This document shows positions 57,590 to 64,000 of a DNA stretch of 64,000 bases, piece after piece. The position numbers and the translations under genes are program-made. Source of the DNA: Pseudomonadota bacterium (GTDB taxonomy: Bacteria > Pseudomonadota > Gammaproteobacteria > Burkholderiales > Burkholderiaceae_C); the NCBI GenBank assembly GCA_018242005.1, contig JAFECU010000269.1:1-64000 (forward strand), in the 5' to 3' direction. The stretch's first letter is position 1, and the number at the start of each line of letters is the position of its first letter. Below the pieces are notes generated by a model. That model was given only the letters and a program-made list of their open reading frames with translations, did not search any database and was not told where the DNA came from.

Positions 57590-58672
57590 TCACCTCATGA
57601 AACGAACATACCAAGGCATCGCCTGGGTGATACCCTCTTTGATCTCGTGGCTCGGCATGTAGCCCAAGAGTCTTTGAGCCTTGCCGATGTCGGCCTGACT
57701 ATGGCGCACGTCGCCGGCGCGAAAATCCCGATGAACGGGGGCCTTGGCATAGGAAACGCCGTTGCCCGCCAGGGCTGACCTCAATTCTTGGAACAAGGTA
57801 TTGAGGGTGGTGCGGCCAGAAACCGCGACGTTATACACTTCGTTGAGCGCGGCAGAATCGGCCGCGGTGGCCGCCAGCAGATTGGCCTGGACGGCATTTG
57901 CGACAAAACAAAAATCGCGGCTGGTCTCCCCGTCGCCGTTGATAAAAACCTCCTGGTCTTGGATCATGGCGGCCGTCCATTTGGGGATCACGGCGGCGTA
58001 GGCACCATTGGGATCCTGGCGCGGGCCAAACACATTGAAGTAGCGTAGTCCAATGGCGTTAAAGCCGTAAACCCGGGCAAAGACTTCGGCATAGAGCTCA
58101 TTGACATACTTGGTGACGGCGTAGGGAGACAGGGGTTTGCCAATCAGCTCTTCGACCTTGGGCAGGCCAGGGTGGTCACCGTAGGTACTGCTGCTGGCGG
58201 CGTAGGTGAAGCTTTGAACCCTGGCGTCACGCGCTGCCACCAGCATGTTCAAAAATCCGGAGATATTGACGCTGTTGGTGGTGACGGGGTCTTCGATACT
58301 ACGCGGCACGCTGCCCAGAGCAGCCTGGTGCAGGACAAAATCGACGGGGATGGCCCCCGGCTGGGTTCCAGCGCGCCCCGCCTCCGACGGTGCAGGACAA
58401 AACGCCATGGCAAGGCGGCAGTCGTCCAGATGACGAATGTCGCCTTCGATGAAATGAAAGTTAGCCCACTGCGCATCAGAAACCGAGGTTTGCACTTCAT
58501 CCAGGTTGCGCTGGTGTCCGGTGGAGAAGTTGTCCAGGCCCACCACGCGTTGGCCCAGATTGAGCAAGGCTTCCAGCAGGTTGCTGCCTATGAAGCCCGC
58601 CACGCCGGTAATGAGCCATGTTCTTGGCGTGGCTTGAAGTTGATCGCGTACAGCTTGATAGCGCGTCGGCAT
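57590..58672 (-). CDS. UDP-GlcNAc 4-epimerase (WbpP/TviC-like)
   Basis: A 360-residue SDR-family sugar epimerase: Rossmann [15 protein letters not shown], catalytic SPYAVTKY (Tyr-x-x-x-Lys), and WbpP-like [14 protein letters not shown] and [22 protein letters not shown]. It interconverts UDP-GlcNAc/GalNAc or their uronic acids. An atypical 19-residue insert (residues 91-109, DNA 58346-58402) precedes DFVLHQAAL and sits between two copies of a 14-base direct repeat. It starts 2 bases after the dehydrogenase stop. Confidence 0.92.
   Translation of the reverse strand: MPTRYQAVRDQLQATPRTWLITGVAGFIGSNLLEALLNLGQRVVGLDNFSTGHQRNLDEVQTSVSDAQWANFHFIEGDIRHLDDCRLAMAFCPAPSEAGRAGTQPGAIPVDFVLHQAALGSVPRSIEDPVTTNSVNISGFLNMLVAARDARVQSFTYAASSSTYGDHPGLPKVEELIGKPLSPYAVTKYVNELYAEVFARVYGFNAIGLRYFNVFGPRQDPNGAYAAVIPKWTAAMIQDQEVFINGDGETSRDFCFVANAVQANLLAATAADSAALNEVYNVAVSGRTTLNTLFQELRSALAGNGVSYAKAPVHRDFRAGDVRHSQADIGKAQRLLGYMPSHEIKEGITQAMPWYVRFMR
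58327..58402. repeat. 14-base direct repeat within the epimerase gene
   Basis: GGTGCAGGACAAAA occurs at 58327-58340 and again at 58389-58402, 62 bases apart, so the two copies are read in different frames. They flank the 19-residue insert of the epimerase. Confidence 0.85.
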
Positions 58673-58674
58673 GC

Positions 58675-59952
58675 TTACAACCTCCCGTCCGCAGCACCCA
58701 GAGGCAAGATGCTTTTCACGTCGAACAGCACTGCATTTGCCTGTCCGAGGGCTTTGATCCCCGACGCCCCCAACTCCACAAACTGGCGATGGCCCACAGC
58801 CAGGATGACGGCGGCATATTGCCCAGGTTCAGGCATCGCCGGCAGGCATTTCAAACCGTATTCGTGCAGCGCTTCCGTGGTGTCAATCCAGGGGTCATAG
58901 ACATCCACTTGGGTGTTATAGCCCTGCAAGGTGTGCACCATGTCTACAACCTTCGTATTGCGCAGGTCTGGGCAATTTTCCTTGAAGGTCAGCCCCAGCA
59001 CCAACACCTTGCTACCCAATACCGGAATTCCCTTGCGCAGCATGAGCTTGACGGCGGTGTCGGCAACGTGACGGGCCATGTTGTCGTTGACGCGACGCCC
59101 GGCGAGGATGACATCGGGGTGGTAGCCCACTTCCTGGGCCTTGTGGGTAAGGTAGTAGGGGTCGACGCCGATGCAGTGCCCGCCGACCAGGCCCGGGCGA
59201 AACGGTAGGAAGTTCCACTTGGTACCCGCGGCTTGCAGCACCTCCATGGTGTCTATGCCCAGCCGTGCAAAGATCAGGCTGAGTTCGTTCATTAGCGCAA
59301 TGTTGATGTCACGCTGGGTGTTTTCGATGACCTTGGCAGCTTCCGCAACCCTGATGCTGCTGGCCTTGTGTGTGCCCGCCGTGATGATCTGGGCGTACAA
59401 CGCATCGACGGCGCTGGCGACCTCGGGCGTGCTGCCGCTGGTCACCTTCTTGATGCTGGGCAGGCGGTGATCCTTGTCACCTGGATTGATGCGCTCGGGG
59501 CTGTAGCCGCAAAAGAAGTCCTGATTGAATTTGAGCCCGCTCATATGCTCCAGCTCGGGCACGCAGACCTCCTCGGTCGCCCCGGGAAATACCGTGGATT
59601 CATAAATCACCACGTCACCCGGCTTCAGCGCCGCGCCCACGGTCTGGCTGGCCCTTACGAGGGGCGTCAGGTCCGGCCGATTGGCCCGGTCAACGGGGGT
59701 GGGGACGGTGACGATGAACACCTGGCACGCCTTCAGATCCTCAGGCCGATGGCTGTAGCGCAGGTGACACGCGGCGCGAAGCTGCTCGCCGCTGCATTCC
59801 AAGGTATGGTCGCGCCCCGCCTGCAACTCGGTCACCCGGGCGGGGTTGATGTCGAAACCCAATACCGGGCGATGCTTGCCGAATTCGACAGCGAGCGGCA
59901 GGCCGACGTAGCCCAACCCAACGATGGCAATGGTTGCGTTTGAGAGATTCAT
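58675..59952 (-). CDS. tviB: UDP-GlcNAc 6-dehydrogenase (TviB/WbpO-like)
   Basis: A 425-residue UDP-sugar dehydrogenase. NAD-binding [13 protein letters not shown]; catalytic Cys260 in [13 protein letters not shown]-terminal [15 protein letters not shown]. It oxidises UDP-GlcNAc (or GalNAc) to the uronic acid for an acidic polysaccharide. It is paired with the epimerase downstream, as in Vi antigen and O-antigen loci. ATG at 59952 chosen over 59982. Confidence 0.94.
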   Translation of the reverse strand: MNLSNATIAIVGLGYVGLPLAVEFGKHRPVLGFDINPARVTELQAGRDHTLECSGEQLRAACHLRYSHRPEDLKACQVFIVTVPTPVDRANRPDLTPLVRASQTVGAALKPGDVVIYESTVFPGATEEVCVPELEHMSGLKFNQDFFCGYSPERINPGDKDHRLPSIKKVTSGSTPEVASAVDALYAQIITAGTHKASSIRVAEAAKVIENTQRDINIALMNELSLIFARLGIDTMEVLQAAGTKWNFLPFRPGLVGGHCIGVDPYYLTHKAQEVGYHPDVILAGRRVNDNMARHVADTAVKLMLRKGIPVLGSKVLVLGLTFKENCPDLRNTKVVDMVHTLQGYNTQVDVYDPWIDTTEALHEYGLKCLPAMPEPGQYAAVILAVGHRQFVELGASGIKALGQANAVLFDVKSILPLGAADGRL

Positions 59953-60003
59953 AGGCAAGAAATTGAAGAAAGACTCTGCCATCGCATCATAGAACCAGTA
60001 GCA

Positions 60004-61554
60004 TTGAATCCCGTGACACCGCTGGTTTCACCCGAGGCGCACCAGCTGGCCATCGCCGATGCCCCCGGCTCGGCAATGCAGATGGAGCCAGAGAAATCCC
60101 CTTTCGTGCTCTCCATTCGCAAAAAAGTCGCACTGCAGTTCATCTTCAGCAATCTGGCCCTGGTTGCCAACTTTGCGCTGTCGATCGTGCTGTCCCGCCT
60201 GCTCACGCCGCAGGAGATCGGCATTTTTTCGATGAGCGCCGTGCTCATCGCCGTGGCGCACGTGTTTCGCGACTTTGGCGTCACGGCCTTCATCAAGCGC
60301 GAGAAAGAACTGACCGTCGACATTCTGCGCAATGCCCTGGGCGTACTGCTGATCAGTTCCTGGAGTGTGGCCGCCGCCATGTTTCTGAGTGCCGGGTACT
60401 GGGCTCATTTTTTCAATGAAGGCCGGGTCGTGCCCGTGGTACAGGTGCTGGCGCTGGGTTTTGTGTTCATCCCTTTCGGAGCCATTCCCACTGCCATCCT
60501 GTCGCGCGAAATGGCCGTGGAGAAGTCCGCCTATGTGACCGCCGTGAGCACCGGCGTGTACTTCATCACTTCAGTCGCTCTGGCGCTCAACGGGTTTGGC
60601 GCCATGACCATGGCATGGGCCAACCTGGTCAACATCATCGTCGCAGGCGCCATGAGCCGGTGGATGGTGAGCCGCCCCCTACCCTGGCTACCGGGGTTTC
60701 GCCAGATTCGCGTCATCGTCCACTTCGGCATGGGCAACCTGTTGACGGCCCTGCTCAAGGCAGCAGACAACGCGCTGCCGGACATCCTGCTGGGGCGTTG
60801 GATGACGGCGGCCGCGGTGGGCCTGTTCAGCCGCGCCAATTCCACCGTGAACATGGTGAGCACGGCCCTATTGCCCACGGTCAACTTCTTTGCGCTGCCG
60901 CATATGGCGAAGGTGCACCACGCCCAAGGAGCGGTGGGTGCGGAATACCTGCGCGCCAGTTCGCTCATCAACGCACTCATGGTGCCTGCGTTTGCCGCCA
61001 TCGCTGTGCTGGCGCATGACGTGGTGAGCCTCCTCTATGGAAAGGCCTGGCTCGAGGCGGTGCCGGCCATTCCCTGGCTGTGCCTGTCTTACGCGATCAG
61101 CAGCCTGTTCACGCTGAGCGCGCCTTCACTGACGGGCGTTGGCAAGCCCTATGCGGCCATAGGGCCCTATGCGCTGCTGGTGGCAGCCAAGATCGCATGT
61201 GCCTTGTGGCTCATGGACGGCACCCTGCACACCTTTGCCCTGGCCATGGCATTGGGGCAATTGTTCAGCGTGCCCTACTACCTATGGATTCACCATCGGT
61301 TTCTGAATCTACGCTGGACAGCCTGGATCAGGAGCACCCTGCCATTGGCCGCACAGGGCTTGCTGGTGGGCGCCGTCTGCCTGGGCGTAAGACAATCGCT
61401 ACCGCAAGCCATCGCCCCCTGGGCAGCCATTTTGGTCACAGGCATTTCCGGGGGGCTGGCCTTCCTGGCAGGCTGCTTCTTGTTGACTTTACCCATGGCT
61501 GACGAGTTGAAGCGGTTGCGGCTCGCTTTCATGCAACGTCGCCAGAGCCGGTGA
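60004..61554 (+). CDS. Wzx-like oligosaccharide flippase
   Basis: A 516-residue polytopic membrane protein of the polysaccharide-transport (MOP) superfamily, with about 12-14 helices (for example FIFSNLALVANFALSIVLSR; GFVFIPFGAIPTAILSREMA). It flips lipid-linked repeat units. The start is uncertain: TTG at 60004, GTG at 60013 and ATG at 60076 are in frame and none has a clear ribosome site. It is divergent from the dehydrogenase, 51 bases away. Confidence 0.88.
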   Translation: MNPVTPLVSPEAHQLAIADAPGSAMQMEPEKSPFVLSIRKKVALQFIFSNLALVANFALSIVLSRLLTPQEIGIFSMSAVLIAVAHVFRDFGVTAFIKREKELTVDILRNALGVLLISSWSVAAAMFLSAGYWAHFFNEGRVVPVVQVLALGFVFIPFGAIPTAILSREMAVEKSAYVTAVSTGVYFITSVALALNGFGAMTMAWANLVNIIVAGAMSRWMVSRPLPWLPGFRQIRVIVHFGMGNLLTALLKAADNALPDILLGRWMTAAAVGLFSRANSTVNMVSTALLPTVNFFALPHMAKVHHAQGAVGAEYLRASSLINALMVPAFAAIAVLAHDVVSLLYGKAWLEAVPAIPWLCLSYAISSLFTLSAPSLTGVGKPYAAIGPYALLVAAKIACALWLMDGTLHTFALAMALGQLFSVPYYLWIHHRFLNLRWTAWIRSTLPLAAQGLLVGAVCLGVRQSLPQAIAPWAAILVTGISGGLAFLAGCFLLTLPMADELKRLRLAFMQRRQSR

Positions 61555-61575
61555 CCATGCTGTAGCAGCGGACTC

Positions 61576-61602
61576 TGGATTCCCGCCTACGCCGGGATGA
61601 TG
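61576..61602. repeat. GTCATCCCCGCG-type palindrome, single arm
   Basis: TGGATTCCCGCC...GCCGGGATGATGG between the flippase and the glycosyltransferase genes. Confidence 0.6.
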
Positions 61603-61651
61603 GACACAAGTGATTTGAACATTGTTGACCCCAAGCCCCCTCGAAGCACCC

Positions 61652-62602
61652 ATGAGCCCACCGCGCGTCTCCGTCATCATTCCCGTTCGCAATGGCAAGG
61701 ACTACCTGCAGGAAGCCCTGGACAGCGTGCTGCAGCAGTCATTTACCGACCTTGAACTGCTGTTGATTGACGACGGCTCGACTGATGACGACTACGATCG
61801 ATACGCCGTGCAGGACACGCGCATTCGCGTGATTCACCTGACCGGCACGGGGGTTTCGCACGCGCGCAACGTTGGCATGGCACAGGCGCTTGGCGAGTTG
61901 CTGGCGTTTCTGGATGCCGATGACGTCTGGTTTCCAGGCAAGTTGCAGGCGCAGGTTACGTATTTTGACGAGCACCCGGAAGTGGGCGTCGTCTTCGGCA
62001 AATTCATTCGGTGGAATGCACAACCGGACGGCCAGTTTCCTCCCGCCATCGCGCTGATGGAGGATGCCGCACAGTTCACCAACGCCGATCCCGAGCGGTC
62101 AGGCTGGCTCTACACCCGCCTGCTCGATGGATTGCTGGTCGGCATGAACACCGCCGTGGTGCGTCGCTCGGTGTATGAAGCCGTCGGCGGCTTCAACGAA
62201 GCCATGCGACAGGGCGAGGACTATGACTTCTGGCTCAAGACCTCCAGGGTGGCGCAAATGCATTCACTCAATGGCCCTGTGGCCCTGTACCGCATCCATA
62301 CAGCCAGTGCCATGTACCGGCTATCCGAAGGCAGCCATTTGGCAAACCTGCTTCACGGCGCCAGCTTGCGGTGGGGCTTGAGCACGCACGGCGGTCAACA
62401 GCTTGCACCCAGGTCGTTCGAAAAGCGCCTCGCGGCCGTGTACTTTGATCACGCCTACGCTCACTATTGGCAAGGCAACCGGACCATCGCCCGCGGCGCG
62501 TTCTGGCAAGCGTTGCGTCGGCGCCATCGCCCCCTTCGATGCCTGGCCTATATCGTGCTGTCCTACCTGCCGGGGCATACACGGCGGTCTACGGCACCAT
62601 AG
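61652..62602 (+). CDS. Family 2 glycosyltransferase
   Basis: A 316-residue GT-A enzyme: SVIIPVRNGKDYLQEALDSV, LLIDDGSTDDD, FLDADDVWFPGK (DxD metal site) and GGFNEAMRQGEDYDFWLK near the acceptor site. It transfers a sugar to the growing repeat unit. ATG at 61652 (MSPPRVSVIIP) is chosen. Its stop abuts the stop of the convergent acyltransferase-like gene. Confidence 0.92.
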   Translation: MSPPRVSVIIPVRNGKDYLQEALDSVLQQSFTDLELLLIDDGSTDDDYDRYAVQDTRIRVIHLTGTGVSHARNVGMAQALGELLAFLDADDVWFPGKLQAQVTYFDEHPEVGVVFGKFIRWNAQPDGQFPPAIALMEDAAQFTNADPERSGWLYTRLLDGLLVGMNTAVVRRSVYEAVGGFNEAMRQGEDYDFWLKTSRVAQMHSLNGPVALYRIHTASAMYRLSEGSHLANLLHGASLRWGLSTHGGQQLAPRSFEKRLAAVYFDHAYAHYWQGNRTIARGAFWQALRRRHRPLRCLAYIVLSYLPGHTRRSTAP

Positions 62603-63637
62603 TCAACGCTTAAACACAACGCGCCATCGCACGCGCACGCGCAGGGCAAGTCCCAACGCCCCGCCCCATGGGCCGGTATGCACCAGGTCTTTGAAGAAAT
62701 GGTGTTCTTCGTTCGCAAAATCCCGTTTGGCCATGCTGTCGCCTTCCCCGCGATCGATGCATGAAATGCCTTCAGGGCCCGCATGCGACAGGATATGCCG
62801 GTACAGAATGCGCCCAGGGGAATAGGCCGAGAACCGGGTGTCATAGACGGGAAACCAGTAGTGCAGCAACGGCCCGCACTGCAGGCCAAAATGGCCGGCC
62901 ACGAACCGCCCACCACAGCGCAGCACACTCAGCCGCGGCAGGCAATCCGGATCACCCGACGCCAGCAACTGCTCAAGCAGCCGTGCGTTCGCGGGGTTCA
63001 GCAATGCGCCACCGTCATGGCCCGTACGCTTGTATTGCGCATTCTTCAAGGCCACCAGCGTTTGCAGATCCTGCGCCGGCGCTACTGACTGCATCTTGAA
63101 ATCCAATGTGCCATGCTCGGAAACCAGCTTGCGCTCGCGGCGCTCGGTGTCGCTGACGAGCTTCTTGTCCTGGGTGCGCAACCAGGCCCAATGGGCATCG
63201 CCGCCATCGGGGTGGATGCGGGTGCGCAGGCCTTTTCTGGGTTCATTCCCCACCAGCCCGTGTGCCGCCTGACTCTCATCCAGATGGGTGAAATACAGGC
63301 ATGGCACGTCCGCCGCCTTCAGCAGCGCCGCCCAGTCCAAGCTGACCCCGGCACGCGCCAGAAGGCCGAAATAGTCACTCATCTCACGCCCCACGGGCTC
63401 ACGCAGCCCGAAGCGCCCCATCCAGCCTGCCGCACGCTGCAGCGGCATGACGGCCGCCAGCGCATCCCCCTCCCAGCACAGCAATACGTCTACCGGGCCG
63501 ATGGTCGCGTTTACGGCGCCGGCGTAGGTTGGCGACAGAAAGGCCCACCGCGATGTGGCGCCGTCATGGAGCAGTTGTGCCCAGGCGCTGCGTTCGGCCG
63601 GGGTCAATCTGTCGAAAGGCTTGCGTTGAATGCGCAC
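62603..63637 (-). CDS. BioF2/FemAB-like acyltransferase
   Basis: A 344-residue protein of the GNAT-fold BioF2/CelD group: LHDGATSRWAFLSPTYAGAV near the start, KKLVSDTERRERKLVSEHG, AQYKRTGHDGGALLNPANAR and a C-terminal SPGRILYRHILSHAGPEGIS. XrtA loci commonly include such FemAB-like proteins. I chose GTG 63637 (RIQRKPFDRLTPAERSAW); the frame is open to 63715. Confidence 0.75.
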   Translation of the reverse strand: MRIQRKPFDRLTPAERSAWAQLLHDGATSRWAFLSPTYAGAVNATIGPVDVLLCWEGDALAAVMPLQRAAGWMGRFGLREPVGREMSDYFGLLARAGVSLDWAALLKAADVPCLYFTHLDESQAAHGLVGNEPRKGLRTRIHPDGGDAHWAWLRTQDKKLVSDTERRERKLVSEHGTLDFKMQSVAPAQDLQTLVALKNAQYKRTGHDGGALLNPANARLLEQLLASGDPDCLPRLSVLRCGGRFVAGHFGLQCGPLLHYWFPVYDTRFSAYSPGRILYRHILSHAGPEGISCIDRGEGDSMAKRDFANEEHHFFKDLVHTGPWGGALGLALRVRVRWRVVFKR

Positions 63638-63744
63638 GAGATCAGTGTTCAAAATCAAAAGCCGGAAGAATAATCTGCGCTGCCACTCTCGCGGTGCGCG
63701 CGAATACGCTGGCAATCAAACAAAGGTGCGGATTCGCCCAATTA

Positions 63745-64000
63745 CTATATTGTTCGACCCGGCGGAGATTCGGCGCCCAAAATTTGCAACGGGCGAAAAA
63801 ACAGAAACATGGCCAGCCGGGCTGGATCAATAGTGCCATTTCTGCATGTCCAGACATTCTCTGGAACGTGAATGCGCCCGAGAGCGGGCAAGGTGGCAGG
63901 CCAGTGGGATATGGCCACAAGCACGGGTTCGCTCGTAAATATCCAATCAAACCCGATCTTGCGTGCCATCTCCTCCAACGCTCTGGACCAGGCTCCGTGC
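63745..64000 (-). CDS. C-terminal fragment, possible polysaccharide deacetylase (cut by window edge)
   Basis: Only about 84 C-terminal residues are visible; the gene continues beyond 64000. The text GFDWIFTSEPVLV, then LGRIHVPENVWTC, resembles the C-terminal end of polysaccharide deacetylases of capsule and exopolysaccharide loci (family NodB). The catalytic residues lie outside the window. Confidence 0.45.
   Translation of the reverse strand, partial: HGAWSRALEEMARKIGFDWIFTSEPVLVAISHWPATLPALGRIHVPENVWTCRNGTIDPARLAMFLFFRPLQILGAESPPGRTI

Overview
The window is high-GC DNA from a betaproteobacterium, most likely Comamonadaceae (Acidovorax / Alicycliphilus / Diaphorobacter-like). This rests on gene content and base composition: a type II secretion operon, a beta-type cyanophycin locus with two cphA paralogs, a Bug-type solute receptor, a stand-alone infA beside alkB, and an XrtA (exosortase A) accessory locus. 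No database search was possible. About 51 protein genes are supported; no rRNA, tRNA, CRISPR array, phage or complete insertion sequence was seen.

Left part (1-12.2 kb): gspH-I-J-K-L-M-N-D-E, tightly packed with several ATGA or TGATG overlaps. gspF (10.9-12.2 kb) is separated from gspE by a chemoreceptor zinc-binding (CZB) domain gene on the other strand and a luciferase-like flavin oxidoreductase. Then come a cN-I type 5'-nucleotidase, a small heat-shock protein overlapping a Lon protease, a secreted LprI-like protein and an EF-G-like GTPase.

Middle (19.2-30.8 kb): a cyanophycin island. An unusual ABC transporter (N-terminal domain plus zinc ribbon) and a DUF1854 protein run leftward. A CphA paralog with a broken Mur-ligase P-loop, a canonical CphA and a CreA-like protein run rightward. 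A FrnE/DsbA-like oxidoreductase and a 521-residue lipase-like protein follow. From 30.9 to 38.2 kb are mixed metabolic and regulatory genes: a flavoprotein reductase, an acyl-CoA synthetase, alkB, infA with a long leader, a beta-propeller protein, and a Bug receptor divergent from a LysR regulator.

Right part (38.2-64 kb): the XrtA-type locus. One leftward operon encodes an AMP-forming ligase, a PLP decarboxylase, sensor kinase PrsK, sigma-54 activator PrsR, TPR lipoprotein PrsT and a trypsin-like protease. The divergent rightward operon encodes an acyl carrier protein and two alpha/beta-hydrolase-fold proteins. Next is a PEP-CTERM protein whose upstream region carries a near-consensus sigma-54 promoter, matching PrsR. 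Exopolysaccharide genes follow: two BioF2/FemAB-like acyltransferases, a sulfatase-fold membrane enzyme, a UDP-GlcNAc epimerase and dehydrogenase, a Wzx-like flippase, a GT2 glycosyltransferase and the end of a possible polysaccharide deacetylase. The exosortase gene itself is not in the window.

Two dispersed repeat families recur. One is a GTCATCCCCGCG-type palindrome at ten intergenic sites, often as facing pairs between convergent genes. The other is an AT-rich ATAGCT-type repeat that also lies inside the coding sequence of gspD and gspF.
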